Positions 1 to 11,332 are shown, numbered from the stretch's first letter. The stretch is 64,000 nucleotides of DNA from Sulfurospirillum cavolei (GCF_001548055.1 NZ_AP014724.1:2232001-2296000); one strand, 5' to 3'. Notes: generated by a model not told the origin, from the letters alone. Program-made: numbers and translations.

Positions 1-1
1 C

Positions 2-535
2 GCGACGATCGAACCGACGATTCACGCCCCTAGCTCTAAAGCTTACATTTTGGAAGGATTGGCGCGTCCGGGACACTTTGACGGCGTTTTGCGCGTCGTT
101 TTAAAATTGTTCAATCTGACCAAGCCGACGCGGGCGTATTTCGGGAAAAAAGATGCTCAACAACTCTATCTCATTCAAAATATGATCACATGCCTCTTTT
201 TGGACATCACGATCGTTCCGTGCGAAATTATCCGCGAAGACGACGGATTGGCACTTTCGAGCCGTAACACTTATTTAAATCCCGAAGAACGCCGTGAAGC
301 TTTAAAACTGTGCGAGTCGCTCAAATGCGCAACCTATTTGGTTATGAAGGGAGAACGCGATATTTCCGTGATTCAAGCGGCGATGCTTCAAGCCTTAAAG
401 CCTTTACATGTCGAATATGCGGTTATTTTAAACCGCGATTTTGATACAATACCTACATTACATGTCGGTCATTCGATTATTTTAGTCTGCGCCAAAGTCG
501 GTACGACGCGTTTGATCGATAATTTATGGATTTAA
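2..535 (+). CDS. panC: Pantothenate synthetase, 3' part (5' end outside window)
   Basis: PanC condenses pantoate and beta-alanine with ATP to make pantothenate, the last step before coenzyme A synthesis. The reading frame is open from the first bases of the window, so only the C-terminal ~177 residues are present. Visible family motifs are [12 protein letters not shown], then FGKKDAQQL and the SSRNTYL segment. A methionine-like TTG at 50 falls inside the conserved core and is not the start. The end overlaps the next gene's longest frame, so the two are probably cotranscribed. Two TTACATGTCG copies lie near the 3' end. panB lies about 31 kb away rather than beside panC. Confidence 0.95.
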   Translation, partial: ATIEPTIHAPSSKAYILEGLARPGHFDGVLRVVLKLFNLTKPTRAYFGKKDAQQLYLIQNMITCLFLDITIVPCEIIREDDGLALSSRNTYLNPEERREALKLCESLKCATYLVMKGERDISVIQAAMLQALKPLHVEYAVILNRDFDTIPTLHVGHSIILVCAKVGTTRLIDNLWI

Positions 536-543
536 GGACACCC

Positions 544-1854
544 GTGAAAAAACTCCATCTCGTCTCACTCGGATGCAACAAAAACCTCGTCGACAGCGAA
601 GTCATGCTCGGTAAACTCAAACAGTACGAGCTTTGCGACGATCCCGCGAAAGCCGACGTGCTCATCGTCAACACGTGCGGATTTATCGGTCCTGCGAAAC
701 AAGAGAGTCTCAATACGATTTTTTCACTTCACGAAGCGCGTAAAAAAAATTCTTTACTCGTAATGGCAGGGTGTTTGAGCGAGCGTTACAAAGAAGAGCT
801 GACCCATGAGCTCAAAGAGGTCGATCTCTTTACGGGTGTCGGCGATTACGACAAAATCGACGAGATTATCGCGCTTCGTCAAAATCGCTTTTCTCCCTCA
901 ACGTATCTTTTAAACGAAGAAGAACGCGTCATTACGGGTTCCAATGCCCATGCTTACGTCAAACTTTCCGAGGGCTGCAATCAAGCCTGTAGTTTTTGCG
1001 CGATTCCAAATTTTAAAGGAAAGCTCTTTTCGCGCACGCTCGAATCGATCGAAAAAGAGGTACGCTTCCTTGTTGCCAAAGGCTTTTTCGATTTTAGTTT
1101 TATCTCCCAAGACAGTAGCTCCTTTTTAAGAGACCGCGGCGAAAAAGAGGGGCTAATTCGTCTCATTGAAACGATTGAATCTATCGAAGGCGTCAAGAGT
1201 GCGCGTATTTTATACCTCTATCCGACAACGACGTCCAACGCGCTAATTGAACGCATTATCGCTTCGCCTTTGTTTCACAACTATTTTGATATGCCGATTC
1301 AACACATCAGCGATGCAATGCTGAAACGTATGAAACGAGGTGCCGGAAAAGAGCGCATTATCGAACAATTAACCCTGATGCGCCAAGCACCGAACAGTTT
1401 TATTCGTACCAGCTTTATCGTCGGACATCCGCAAGAGAGCGATGCGGAATTTGAAGAACTCCTTTCCTTTATGAAAACGTTTCGCTTCGATCGCGTCAAT
1501 ATCTTTGCATATTCGGACGAAGAAGATACTTCTGCGCATGCGATGGAAGGCAAAATCGATACCAAAACGATCAACGCACGCATTAAAAAGCTCGATAAAC
1601 TCGTTGCCGCGCAAACCATGCAAAGCCTCAAAAACGAAATCGGTAAAAGCGTAACGATCCTAATCGAAGGAGAGAGCAGCGAACACGCGCTTTTTATGGG
1701 AGCGCGCGAACTGCTTTGGGCACCGAGCATCGACGGCGAAATTCTCGTCAACGACTCGGACGTTGAAAACGTTCGCATCGGAGCGTGCTACCAAGCGCGC
1801 ATCAACGAACTTGCCGGAGATAAGCTCATTGCCGCCATCACCGCTCTTGCATGA
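544..1854 (+). CDS. rimO: Ribosomal protein S12 methylthiotransferase
   Basis: RimO is a radical-SAM enzyme that adds a methylthio group to an aspartate of ribosomal protein S12. Starting at GTG 544 the protein has 436 residues, normal for the family. The N-terminal MTTase domain has its cysteines in SLGCNKN, NTCGF and AGCLSE. The radical-SAM cluster is CNQACSFC, and a TRAM-like C-terminus follows. I chose GTG 544 over ATG 526 because AAGGA (534-538) sits just before it and the product then begins [11 protein letters not shown]. It follows panC and overlaps the tilS frame, suggesting one operon. miaB, the tRNA counterpart, is also in this window. Confidence 0.95.
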   Translation: MKKLHLVSLGCNKNLVDSEVMLGKLKQYELCDDPAKADVLIVNTCGFIGPAKQESLNTIFSLHEARKKNSLLVMAGCLSERYKEELTHELKEVDLFTGVGDYDKIDEIIALRQNRFSPSTYLLNEEERVITGSNAHAYVKLSEGCNQACSFCAIPNFKGKLFSRTLESIEKEVRFLVAKGFFDFSFISQDSSSFLRDRGEKEGLIRLIETIESIEGVKSARILYLYPTTTSNALIERIIASPLFHNYFDMPIQHISDAMLKRMKRGAGKERIIEQLTLMRQAPNSFIRTSFIVGHPQESDAEFEELLSFMKTFRFDRVNIFAYSDEEDTSAHAMEGKIDTKTINARIKKLDKLVAAQTMQSLKNEIGKSVTILIEGESSEHALFMGARELLWAPSIDGEILVNDSDVENVRIGACYQARINELAGDKLIAAITALA

Positions 1855-2818
1855 AGAAACCCTTGCTTTTCTTCGTAACCGCAAAAATCTTTTAGCCTTT
1901 TCGGGAGGCGGCGATTCGACCGCCCTCTTCTTTTTACTCGAACAAGCGAACATTCCTTTCGATATTGTCTTCGTCAATTATCAAACCCGAGCGCAAAGCG
2001 ACGCCGAAGAGTGCTATGCCAAAACGCTTGCGACACGTTACCGTAAACGCTATTTTGTCTTTACATGTAAGCTTTCTTCGTCTAATTTTGAGCATCGGGC
2101 TCGTTATGAGCGTTACGGCTGTTGTGAAACCTTGATACACTACTACGGGTACGACACGTTGGTGACGGCACACCATTTGGGCGATCGTTTGGAGTGGTTT
2201 TTGATGCAACTCTCCAAAGGTGCGGGTTTGGTCGAGATGCTCGGTATGCATACCTACGAGAAGCGAAAGACTTACATGTTGGTTCGTCCGCTTCTGCATC
2301 TTACTAAAGCGGCATTGGAACACTTTTTAGACGAACGAGGCGTGGAGTATTTTCACGACGCAAGTAACGACGATACCTCCGTGTTACGCAACCGTATCCG
2401 CCATACGTTTGCAACGCCTTTTCTTGGCTTAAACGAAGCAGGGATCACTCAAAGCTTTGCTTACCTCGAAGCAGATGCTAAACGCCTTTTACCCGAAGGT
2501 TCCAAGCGGCTCGGCGATCTTTTTATCTGTGCTAGAAACGCCGATGATTTGATCAATATTCGCCGTGTCGACAAAGCGTTAAAATGTTTAGGGAAAGTCC
2601 TCTCTAAAGCCGAGCGCGATGAAGTGTTACGTACCAAAGACTGCGTTGTCGGCGGAAGATTTGCGGTGGTGTTTGACGAGTCTACAATTTACGTCGCGCC
2701 TTTTCTTAAAACCGTCATGCCCAAATCCTTTAAAGAAATCTGCCGCAAGGCACGCATTCCCCTCAAGATTCGTGCATACCTCTTTACTTCCGAGCTGAAT
2801 CCTTCGTCGTTGCATTGA
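1829..2818 (+). CDS. tilS: tRNA(Ile)-lysidine synthase
   Basis: TilS attaches lysine to C34 of the CAU-anticodon isoleucine tRNA so that it reads AUA. The PP-loop ATP pyrophosphatase motif SGGGDS is near the N-terminus, and HHLGDRLEW and RNRIRH motifs are present. The protein is short (about 329 residues) and lacks most of the extra C-terminal domain of the E. coli enzyme, as in other epsilonproteobacteria. An in-frame TTG at 1763 exists. TTG 1829 is preferred because GGAGA (1816-1820) lies eight bases upstream; TTG 1847 is a further option. All starts overlap the end of rimO, implying coupled translation. An exact TTACATGTAA lies in the coding sequence at 2061. Confidence 0.85.
   Translation: MPPSPLLHEETLAFLRNRKNLLAFSGGGDSTALFFLLEQANIPFDIVFVNYQTRAQSDAEECYAKTLATRYRKRYFVFTCKLSSSNFEHRARYERYGCCETLIHYYGYDTLVTAHHLGDRLEWFLMQLSKGAGLVEMLGMHTYEKRKTYMLVRPLLHLTKAALEHFLDERGVEYFHDASNDDTSVLRNRIRHTFATPFLGLNEAGITQSFAYLEADAKRLLPEGSKRLGDLFICARNADDLINIRRVDKALKCLGKVLSKAERDEVLRTKDCVVGGRFAVVFDESTIYVAPFLKTVMPKSFKEICRKARIPLKIRAYLFTSELNPSSLH
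2061..2070. repeat. TTACATGTAA dispersed word
   Basis: Exact copy inside tilS, followed by GCTTT; see the finding on the dispersed word. Confidence 0.7.
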
Positions 2819-3341
2819 GGTCGTAAACTTTAATTTTAAACGTTGAAGAGATCGTTTGCGCGTTAGATTCTAAATGAATCGGAAAATCGGCTTGCACGAT
2901 ATTGTTGTAGCGGTTAAGCCCTTCGAGGAAATTGTAAAAATTCGTTGGGGTTTTGAGTGTCGAAGTCACGTTGAGCTCATACTCGACAAACTCTTTTTTA
3001 TAATCGGATTTTGAAACTTCGACCAAGGAGACGTTGGTAAAAAACTTTCCGGCATAACGTATAAATTCGGCGGGTGCAAAAGTATGTTTAAACGCCTGAA
3101 TCGCATGAACGTTCTCCGCTTTAAGCTTCGAAAGTTCGGCTTCGCGCTCCAAAAAAAGATTTTCGACGCGCGTTTTATGCACTAAAACCCTCTTGTATTC
3201 GGCTTGCAATACGCGGTACTCTTTGACGTTGGGAATAATCAAAATAAAAATAAACCCAAACGTAATCACGAGAAACACCATCAAGAAAAGCAAGAGTTTC
3301 ATCAAATCTATTTTCTCAAGACTACGATCAAAACTAGTCAC
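2784..3341 (-). CDS. PilO-like inner-membrane protein
   Basis: About 185 residues: a short cytoplasmic N-terminus, one strongly hydrophobic helix (LLLFLMVFLVITFGFIFILI), a charged coiled coil and a small alpha/beta C-terminal domain. This is the layout of PilO/GspM-type inner-membrane alignment proteins of type IV pilus and transformation machines. GTG 3341 is preferred because GAGGAG stands seven bases before it; an in-frame GTG 3374 is also open. It overlaps the end of the PilN-like gene by 8 bases and ends the three-gene minus-strand unit, convergent with tilS. The assignment rests on architecture and gene order, not on a recognised sequence motif. Confidence 0.6.
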   Translation of the reverse strand: MTSFDRSLEKIDLMKLLLFLMVFLVITFGFIFILIIPNVKEYRVLQAEYKRVLVHKTRVENLFLEREAELSKLKAENVHAIQAFKHTFAPAEFIRYAGKFFTNVSLVEVSKSDYKKEFVEYELNVTSTLKTPTNFYNFLEGLNRYNNIVQADFPIHLESNAQTISSTFKIKVYDLNATTKDSARK

Positions 3342-3855
3342 CGATGCTCTCCTCTGCGATGATTTTATTAACACTGACGAAGTTATACCAGCCCTCTTTC
3401 GTTAAATAAAAATTCGTATTGCTAGTATGAAAAATTGATTTTAAAGGCGCCGCCAAGAGAAAATTGAACGTATCTTGCGTCGGCGTTACCCCGTATAAAA
3501 TCAACGAGTTGCGCTCCATTTCGACTTTTTTCAGCGTAATTTGATCCGGAACCAAATCAAACAAGTTTTTCATACTCTCTTTTAAAAGCGTGTTGTTGGA
3601 AAAAATCTCTTCCGCAAGTGCTTTTTGACGCAAGATCAACCCGATAATCTCATCGTCTTCGTCAATGCGTTTTTCAAGTGTTTCACGCTCGTTCGTTAAA
3701 TCGACCATACCGGTTTTAAACGAGCGAATTTCATACGCAAGATAGCCGTCGAAAAGCAGCATAAAACCCGACATCGACAGAATAAAAATGACCCACATTT
3801 TGCTAAAAAGCGATAAAAAGGGCTTTGGTCTTGGCGTTATAAAGCTGTATTTCAT
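3334..3855 (-). CDS. PilN-like inner-membrane protein
   Basis: 173 residues with a short cytoplasmic tail (MKYSFITPRPKPF), one transmembrane helix at about residues 20-42, a coiled coil rich in E, K and R, and a C-terminal ferredoxin-like domain. PilN proteins have this form and bind PilM through the N-terminal tail. The start overlaps the stop of the upstream PilM-like gene (ATGA), and the end overlaps the PilO-like gene, so translation is coupled across the trio. In Campylobacterota such genes usually belong to the competence (transformation) apparatus. No pilin, secretin or ATPase gene is next to them here. Confidence 0.6.
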   Translation of the reverse strand: MKYSFITPRPKPFLSLFSKMWVIFILSMSGFMLLFDGYLAYEIRSFKTGMVDLTNERETLEKRIDEDDEIIGLILRQKALAEEIFSNNTLLKESMKNLFDLVPDQITLKKVEMERNSLILYGVTPTQDTFNFLLAAPLKSIFHTSNTNFYLTKEGWYNFVSVNKIIAEESIGD

Positions 3856-4913
3856 TGAAACACCTCGCGAACCGCCAAATCGCAGACTTTTTCGCCGATA
3901 TCGACTTTGTGAAGTTCGACGTCCATCATAAGTTCGTCTTCGATTTGATGGATCAAGTCCGAGCTGACTTCATAACCGTCGAAAATAATGATCTCTTCGA
4001 TAAATTCGCTCGGATAGAGGGGATTGTGGTAGTACTCTTCCAGCGACGATTTTAAGTATTTGTAAACCGTTAAATCCCGACCGTAAAGCTCTAAGCTCAC
4101 GTCTTCTTCTTTAATTTCGTTGAGCCCTTTAAAAAACCCGAGCGTTTTATCGTCTACGTCGGAGAACGTATCCGCTGAACGTAATTCGTCGATCGTGTCT
4201 AAATCGCTAAGCTCCCCTAGTTCGTCCAACTCTTCTGGTTCAGGCTCGTCATGCGCCAACTCCGGAAGCTCCCCCGCACCGACGATTTCTTCTTCTTTTT
4301 GCTCGTTTTCCCAATCGTTGAGATCGTTGCTACGCGTAAAAGAGGATTCGTTTTGCGTTTTAAAAAAAGCACCGAAATGAAGGCGCATTTCGTTAAACAC
4401 CGCCATAATAAAAAAATTATGACCGTTTAAAAGATAACATGTAGGTTTGTTTTTCGGTTTTTGACTGCTGACAAAATCGCTTAAAACGATAAAAGGAGAG
4501 ACGACAAAGTCAACGCCTACTTCCGAAAAAAGATTTTTGACGCTCTTGATTTCCATCGAAGCGGCATATGCCGTCCATTGATTACGAACCGGTAGACAAT
4601 AAGTAGTCTCCGTATCGATATTGTGTCTTTGCAGGCTTTTTTTATCGACGCCTTCGACTGCGCCTTGTCCCAAAGCATCTAATAAATAAGCGATATAAAC
4701 GAAGCGGTATTCGTCTTGTAAATGCATTAAATAATTTTCGAGTGCTTGATCCAACGCCTCGAGCGGAAGTGTGAGGGCAAACGTTTTCGTAAACGTTTTG
4801 AGAACCGCTCCTTTTTTGAGAACCTTGCAGCGCAAAACGCATTCGGCATCGTTTACCACGATAGAGACAAAAAGATTTTCAAATTTTTTTTGCAGAACCG
4901 TTTTAATGCTCAT
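3852..4913 (-). CDS. PilM-like cytoplasmic protein (divergent)
   Basis: 353 residues, no signal peptide and no membrane helix. Its position directly before PilN- and PilO-like genes suggests the actin-fold cytoplasmic partner PilM. Sequence support is weak: I cannot point to the full set of phosphate-binding motifs. A strongly acidic stretch rich in E and D at about residues 195-255 separates the N- and C-terminal parts and is unusual for PilM. The C-terminal part (LYGRDLTVYKYLKSSLEEYY) is ordered-looking. ATG 4913 is the first gene of the operon. The function is inferred from context. Confidence 0.5.
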   Translation of the reverse strand: MSIKTVLQKKFENLFVSIVVNDAECVLRCKVLKKGAVLKTFTKTFALTLPLEALDQALENYLMHLQDEYRFVYIAYLLDALGQGAVEGVDKKSLQRHNIDTETTYCLPVRNQWTAYAASMEIKSVKNLFSEVGVDFVVSPFIVLSDFVSSQKPKNKPTCYLLNGHNFFIMAVFNEMRLHFGAFFKTQNESSFTRSNDLNDWENEQKEEEIVGAGELPELAHDEPEPEELDELGELSDLDTIDELRSADTFSDVDDKTLGFFKGLNEIKEEDVSLELYGRDLTVYKYLKSSLEEYYHNPLYPSEFIEEIIIFDGYEVSSDLIHQIEDELMMDVELHKVDIGEKVCDLAVREVFQ

Positions 4914-5030
4914 ACGTCGTCTCTTTTATTCACTTGCTTGCTCACGGAGGTTAATTTTAGCTTATATATTAGACTAATCTTGCTTAAGCTTTCTAAAAGT
5001 GCAAGCAAAAGACGTACCGATTGAATACCG

Positions 5031-5672
5031 TTAAACATTTGCCGCATGCACAAGGAGTTCGCGTTGAATCAAAGCTTTTGCCTCTTCAAGCGAAAGTCCG
5101 TCCACGTAAAAAGGATTGCTGTAATAAAAATGAAGCGTACTAAAAGGTTTGGGGATACAAAACGCATCCCAACTGTTCATCGTCCAAAAAGAGCTTGGAC
5201 GGCAGTTAACCGCGATAATCGGAGCACGGCGCATCTGCGCTAAAATGACGACGCCGTCAGCGACGGAATAACGAGGCCCTCTTGGTCCATCGGGCGTGAT
5301 AGCCACGTCGCGTCCGTTTTTCAAGCTCCGCAAAGCCGCTCGTAAAACGGTGCTACCGCCTTTGGACGAACTACCGCGAATCGTCTGCGCACCGGCAAGT
5401 TCCACCACCCTCGCAATCATTTCACCGTCACTATGACGACTAATAATCGCATCCACTTTGATCTGTTTTGCATAATACATGTAACCGAAAATTAGCGCTA
5501 AAATATCGCCGTGCCATGCCGCATAAATACTCGGCGTATCGGCACCGTTGATCTCTTCGTGTAGCACTTTTTTACATGTCGCAAAAAGAATTTTCGTTAA
5601 AAGATAAACGACGGGCGGCGCAACCCGCACAAGCAATGCGCGCCGACTTTTTTTAGAGAACCAATTCGCCAT
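5031..5672 (-). CDS. DUF374-type lysophospholipid acyltransferase
   Basis: About 213 residues. The acyltransferase motif is AAWHGDIL in place of HX4D, followed by RHSDGEMI and [12 protein letters not shown], hallmarks of the DUF374 group related to lipid A and lysophospholipid acyltransferases. The longer open frame upstream lies wholly inside miaB and is not coding. ATG 5672 gives the natural N-terminus [11 protein letters not shown] and a 20-base overlap with the end of miaB. A hydrophobic stretch follows the basic N-terminus, consistent with inner-membrane association. The acyl acceptor cannot be read from sequence. Confidence 0.8.
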   Translation of the reverse strand: MANWFSKKSRRALLVRVAPPVVYLLTKILFATCKKVLHEEINGADTPSIYAAWHGDILALIFGYMYYAKQIKVDAIISRHSDGEMIARVVELAGAQTIRGSSSKGGSTVLRAALRSLKNGRDVAITPDGPRGPRYSVADGVVILAQMRRAPIIAVNCRPSSFWTMNSWDAFCIPKPFSTLHFYYSNPFYVDGLSLEEAKALIQRELLVHAANV

Positions 5673-6969
5673 AGAGCGAAAGCCGTTTAGGGTTGGTAAT
5701 TTTAATATTGACGGTACGACCGAGCAGGCTCTCGTCGCCCTTAATCTGAACCAGTGCATTATTGTCGCTTCTTCCGGCAAGGTAACCGCTATTGCGAAGT
5801 TCGTCGATATACACGGGATAGATCTTATCAAGGTGCGATAAAGCGATCTCGTCTAAAATGTCGTCTTGTAAAAGTTGCAGTCGCTCCAACCGCGCCGAGC
5901 CAATTTCCGAATCGATTTGATCGGTAAACTCTGCCGCTTTGGTTAAAGGACGTGCGGAATACTTAAACGCAAATACCTGCTCAAATTTGACCTGTCGCAT
6001 CACGTCGAGCGTCTCTTCGAAATCTTCGTCGCTCTCACCCGGAAATGCCACGATAATATCAGTGCTAATCGAAACATCGGGAATCATTTCGCGCAATTTC
6101 AACGCCCGATTTAAAAACCACTCTTTACTATAACCGCGTTTCATCCGCTCCAAAATGCGTGTTGAACCGCTTTGTAGGGGCATATGCATCGACTTACACA
6201 CTTTGGAATTTGAAGCAAACGTCTCTAAAAATTTATCGTCCATATGCAAAGGATGCGGAGACGTAAATCGAATGCGCTCAACTTCGGGAATTTCGGCAAT
6301 GCGATTTAAAAGATCCGAAAAGTCCATATCTAAATGTACGTTGCCGCTAAAACGCTTTCCGTAATTGTTGACGTTTTGACCCAATAAGAAAATCTCTTTT
6401 GCCCCGTTTTTAGCCGCTTTACGGGCTTCATTTAAAATGAGATCGGCGGGAATAGATATCTCTTCGCCTCTGGTATGCGGGACGATGCAGTAGGTGCATT
6501 TTTTATCGCAGCCGATAGAGATATTGACGTACGCCTTATAAAGACTGTTACGATACTCTCCAAACGCGTAAGCACTTTCATCGTAATCGGTATCGACGCT
6601 TAAAAATTTTTCGTTATTAACCGCGGTTGAAATTTTGGAGACGTTACGCGCACCGATCACAAAACTGACGTAAGGGGCACGTTTAAAGATTTCTTTGCCT
6701 AAGTGGCTTGCGGTGCATCCGCATACGCCGATTTTAGCACCCGCTTTTTTTTGAAGGTTGTATTTTCCGATTTCTGAAAAAAGTTTACTGACGGGTTTTT
6801 CGCGCACGCTACAGGTGTTAATCACGATTAAATCCGCTTCTTGTATATTTTGCGTTAGAACATAATTTTCAAGACTTCCGAGTTCTGCGATGATATGTTC
6901 GGAATCCCGAACGTTCATCGCACACCCTAGAGTCTCAATAAAAAGCTTTTTCTCTTCTTTTATACCCAA
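5653..6969 (-). CDS. miaB: tRNA-2-methylthio-N6-dimethylallyladenosine synthase
   Basis: MiaB is the radical-SAM methylthiotransferase that modifies i6A37 of tRNAs reading U-starting codons. 438 residues, usual length. The MTTase domain has cysteines in TLGCAMN, NTCSVRE and CGCTAS; the radical-SAM cluster is CDKKCTYC; a C-terminal TRAM domain follows. The start is TTG 6969, with AAGG seven bases upstream in the end of the HP0268-family gene. It lies in a three-gene minus-strand unit with that gene and the acyltransferase. Confidence 0.95.
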   Translation of the reverse strand: MGIKEEKKLFIETLGCAMNVRDSEHIIAELGSLENYVLTQNIQEADLIVINTCSVREKPVSKLFSEIGKYNLQKKAGAKIGVCGCTASHLGKEIFKRAPYVSFVIGARNVSKISTAVNNEKFLSVDTDYDESAYAFGEYRNSLYKAYVNISIGCDKKCTYCIVPHTRGEEISIPADLILNEARKAAKNGAKEIFLLGQNVNNYGKRFSGNVHLDMDFSDLLNRIAEIPEVERIRFTSPHPLHMDDKFLETFASNSKVCKSMHMPLQSGSTRILERMKRGYSKEWFLNRALKLREMIPDVSISTDIIVAFPGESDEDFEETLDVMRQVKFEQVFAFKYSARPLTKAAEFTDQIDSEIGSARLERLQLLQDDILDEIALSHLDKIYPVYIDELRNSGYLAGRSDNNALVQIKGDESLLGRTVNIKITNPKRLSLYGELVL

Positions 6970-6978
6970 AACACGACC

Positions 6979-7221
6979 TTATAAAATATGAACTTCGTAC
7001 ATGTAATCGCCTTCGCCTAAACCGTAACGAATATCGCGTAAATAAACGCTCAACCCTTTTGCCTCAAAATGCTCGACGAGCGCGACAAGATCTTTATGAG
7101 AGTTTTCCTTGTCGAAATAAAAAATTTTTTGTCCCTCTTTTTCAATAATTTCGGCTACTTTTTCTAAGGTAATCGTTTTGGGTTTTCCGTTGATTTCGTT
7201 TCTTGCCAATTTAATTTCCAT
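6979..7221 (-). CDS. HP0268-family small protein (putative nuclease)
   Basis: 80 residues: a compact alpha/beta protein (MEIKLARNEINGKPKTITL) ending in DYMYEVHIL. It matches the small Campylobacterota-specific family typified by H. pylori HP0268, described as a nicking endonuclease and ribonuclease; activity here is inferred only from the family. ATG 7221 follows AGAGG. The gene begins a unit with miaB and ends nine bases before the miaB start. An ACATGTAA word lies inside the 3' end. Confidence 0.75.
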   Translation of the reverse strand: MEIKLARNEINGKPKTITLEKVAEIIEKEGQKIFYFDKENSHKDLVALVEHFEAKGLSVYLRDIRYGLGEGDYMYEVHIL

Positions 7222-7483
7222 TTGCCAACCTCTTTTCTATCGCAAAAATTATCGTATGTGTTCACTATGCACAAAGATATATCGCGAAGTATACTTTATT
7301 TACGATAAATTCCTCATTAAAAGCATACTACTTTACTCTTATAAAGAAAAATAAAAGAAGAGTTTGGCTATAATCATTTTTCCTCAGCTCGCTATCGTTT
7401 AAATTTCCATGATTTAATTTTGAGTTTTCATCATTGCGATACCTATCGAAAGCGTAAAATACGTTAATTTTTTAAGGATACCT
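7222..7483. promoter_or_regulatory. Divergent intergenic region, HP0268-family gene / nusA
   Basis: 262 bases between divergent genes. The region is AT-rich, with several TATAAT-like words near 7335-7375 that could serve promoters in both directions. I see no strong hairpin, tRNA or riboswitch-like conservation. AAGGAT stands just before the nusA ATG. Confidence 0.4.
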
Positions 7484-8614
7484 ATGGAAAGAATTGTTGA
7501 TATTATAGAATCCATTGCTCACGAAAAAGGGTTAGATATTAATGAAGTGAAGAACACCGTTACGGTGGCACTCGTTAAAACCGCCAAGAAAATTTACGGC
7601 TCGCAATACGAGTACGATGCCGAAATCGATCCTGCGACCAAAGCCCTTAAATTGTATCAAAAAGTGCTCGTCGTCACGCCCGAAGATGAACGTTTACAAG
7701 AAGGCAATGAAAATTTTATCGCAATTAAAGACGCTAAAGAGGTCGATCCCGAAATTGAAATCGGTGATGAGCTGACCTATGAATTACCTTTAGACAATTT
7801 AGGACGAACCGCTGCTGCCACCCTTCAAAAAGAGCTCGAATACCATATTCAACGCCTTTTGGAAAACAATATTTTCGAAAAATATCAAAAACTGGTCGGT
7901 AAAACCGTTTTCGGAACCGTCGTACGCGTCGATAACGATGAGAACACCTATATCGAAATCGACGAAATTCGCGCGGTACTTCCTCGAAAAAATCGTATCA
8001 AGGGCGAAAAATTTAAAGTCGGCAACGTCGTCAAAAGCGTTATTCGCAAAGTACTTATCGACAAATCGCAAGGTATGTACGTCGAACTCTCCCGTACCAG
8101 TCCAAAATTTTTAGAATCGCTTTTAGAGCTTGAAGTCCCCGAAATTAAAGACGGTATGATCAAAATCGTGGGTAGCGCGAGAATCCCCGGAGAGCGTGCA
8201 AAAATTGCTTTAATGTCGTTGCATCCGAACATCGATGCCGTCGGTGCGACGGTCGGAACAAAAGGGGTGCGTATCAATGCGGTAAGTAAAGAATTGCATA
8301 ATGAAAATATCGACTGTATCGAATTTTCAAACGTTCCGGAAATTTTCATCGCCCGTACGTTGGCACCGGCGATTATTTCCAACGTTAAACTGCAAAACGG
8401 TAAAGCGATCGTCACGCTTCCGAGCGATCAAAAATCAAAAGCAATCGGTAAAAACGGCATCAACATCCGCTTAACGTCTATGCTGTGCGGCGTCGAAGTC
8501 GAACTGCACGAATCTTCAAGCACGGCAGCATCTGCGCTTCCATCAGGTGAAAGTGCACCTGAACAAGCCGAGCGCAATCCAGACGCCTTGAAAAAACTCT
8601 TCGGCGGACTTTAA
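7484..8614 (+). CDS. nusA: Transcription termination/antitermination protein NusA
   Basis: NusA binds RNA polymerase and nascent RNA and modulates pausing, intrinsic termination and antitermination. 376 residues: an N-terminal polymerase-binding domain (MERIVDIIESIAHEKGLDIN), an S1 domain (GKTVFGTVVRVD) and two KH domains (VGATVGTKGVRINAVSKEL and SKAIGKNGINIRL). It lacks the C-terminal acidic repeats of E. coli NusA, as is usual in this phylum. It ends at a hairpin built from two inverted TTACATGTAA copies. It is monocistronic and does not lie in the rimP-nusA-infB order of other bacteria. Confidence 0.96.
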   Translation: MERIVDIIESIAHEKGLDINEVKNTVTVALVKTAKKIYGSQYEYDAEIDPATKALKLYQKVLVVTPEDERLQEGNENFIAIKDAKEVDPEIEIGDELTYELPLDNLGRTAAATLQKELEYHIQRLLENNIFEKYQKLVGKTVFGTVVRVDNDENTYIEIDEIRAVLPRKNRIKGEKFKVGNVVKSVIRKVLIDKSQGMYVELSRTSPKFLESLLELEVPEIKDGMIKIVGSARIPGERAKIALMSLHPNIDAVGATVGTKGVRINAVSKELHNENIDCIEFSNVPEIFIARTLAPAIISNVKLQNGKAIVTLPSDQKSKAIGKNGINIRLTSMLCGVEVELHESSSTAASALPSGESAPEQAERNPDALKKLFGGL

Positions 8615-8620
8615 TTTTCG

Positions 8621-8652
8621 TTACATGTAAAGCTTTTTCGCTTTACATGTAA
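8621..8652. terminator. Bidirectional hairpin made of two inverted TTACATGTAA words
   Basis: TTACATGTAAAGC (8621-8633) pairs perfectly with GCTTTACATGTAA (8640-8652) around a six-base T-rich loop, a 13-bp stem. It lies between convergent nusA and the small lipoprotein gene, so it can end transcription from both sides. Using an inverted pair of a dispersed word as a terminator is typical of DNA uptake sequences in Neisseria and Haemophilus. Confidence 0.75.
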
Positions 8653-8656
8653 GACT

Positions 8657-8806
8657 TTATTCCGTTTTCTCTTTGACGTAGGTCGCTCCGTCGTTTACCT
8701 TCTCTTTCGTCCATTCATAGCCGTCTTTCGCATCTTTTTTAATGCCGCCCCAAGTAGCGCAACCGCTCAAAAGCGCAATACAAAAAAGGGGGAATAAATA
8801 TTTCAT
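8657..8806 (-). CDS. Entericidin-like small lipoprotein
   Basis: A 49-residue protein too small for most gene finders. It begins MKYLFPLFCIALLSGCAT, a signal peptide with lipobox LSGC, and has a short charged remainder rich in K, D and E. AAAGGAGAA precedes the ATG, and the ATG overlaps the stop of the upstream permease gene (ATGA), which supports real translation. The size, lipobox and lysine-rich tail resemble entericidin-type envelope lipoproteins; a toxin role is not implied. It ends at the inverted TTACATGTAA hairpin. Confidence 0.75.
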   Translation of the reverse strand: MKYLFPLFCIALLSGCATWGGIKKDAKDGYEWTKEKVNDGATYVKEKTE

Positions 8807-9768
8807 ATGTTTCTCCTTTTAAAATGTGGATTGAGTTTTACTAAGATCAAATCGGCAATCATATTGCCTAAAAGCGTCAAGAACGAAGCGATAATGAGTA
8901 TACCCATAATCACGGGATAATCACGGCTTAAAGCACTTTGGTAAAAAAGTAAGCCCATGCCGTTGATGGCAAAAATCGATTCTAAGATCACGCTCCCTCC
9001 GATCAGTCCCGGTAGCGACAAGCCTAAAATCGTAACGATCGGAGGAGCAAGATTGGGAAGGATAAAATGCCTTAAAAGAACTTTGCCTTCAATACCCCTG
9101 CTTTTGGCAAAAAAGACGTAGTCGCTTTTTAAAACTGCCAAACTCAAACTGCGAACGTACAAAATCAAACTTCCCACGCCTCCGAAAACCATCACGAAAA
9201 TGGGCAAACTGACATGCCAAGCAACATCGGCATACGCGATCCAGCCTTCTTGAGGAAGACCTTGCGAATGCAGTCCCGAAATCGGAAAAAGTTTATAACG
9301 TACCGCAAACACGATGATCGTTAAAAGTGCTAAATAAAACGAAGGCATGGCATAACTGATCAAGGCAAACTGTTTCACGCTTTTGTCGTAAAAGCCTTGT
9401 TTCATCGCCGCTTTGATACCCAAATAAAGCGAAATAACCAATACCAAAACTAAACTGACGCCGTTGAGAACTAACGTAATCGCAAGCCGATCTAAAATCT
9501 CGTCGCGTACCGGCTTTCCGCTTGCAAACGAGATGCCAAAGTCTAAATGCAAGATCGCTCTTAGCCACGAAAAAAATTGCATGAAAAGGGATTGATCGAG
9601 TCCGTAAACCCGTTTGAGTTGTTCTAAAGATTCTTGCGTAATATTAGGATTGAGCTCGCCGCTCGCAAAAAAAGAGTTGGGAGCTAAATGAATAGCTCCA
9701 AAAGAGATTAAAGAAATAAGACCTAGCATCAGTACCACGTAGGAAATTTTTTGCAGTACCGTTTTCAT
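8803..9768 (-). CDS. DppB/OppB-type ABC transporter permease
   Basis: 321 residues with six hydrophobic helices. It has the permease signature around SRGIEGKVLLRHFILPNLAPP and a large periplasmic loop after the first helix, typical of the B-subunit of peptide/nickel importers. ATG 9768 is preferred with AAGGA nine bases upstream; an in-frame TTG 9777 lacks space for a ribosome site. It follows fabI closely in the glycolytic operon. No matching DppC permease, ATPases or binding protein lie in this window, so its partners must be elsewhere. Confidence 0.85.
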   Translation of the reverse strand: MKTVLQKISYVVLMLGLISLISFGAIHLAPNSFFASGELNPNITQESLEQLKRVYGLDQSLFMQFFSWLRAILHLDFGISFASGKPVRDEILDRLAITLVLNGVSLVLVLVISLYLGIKAAMKQGFYDKSVKQFALISYAMPSFYLALLTIIVFAVRYKLFPISGLHSQGLPQEGWIAYADVAWHVSLPIFVMVFGGVGSLILYVRSLSLAVLKSDYVFFAKSRGIEGKVLLRHFILPNLAPPIVTILGLSLPGLIGGSVILESIFAINGMGLLFYQSALSRDYPVIMGILIIASFLTLLGNMIADLILVKLNPHFKRRNI

Positions 9769-9780
9769 CCGATGCAATCC

Positions 9781-11330
<1,550 letters not shown>

Positions 11331-11332
11331 CG

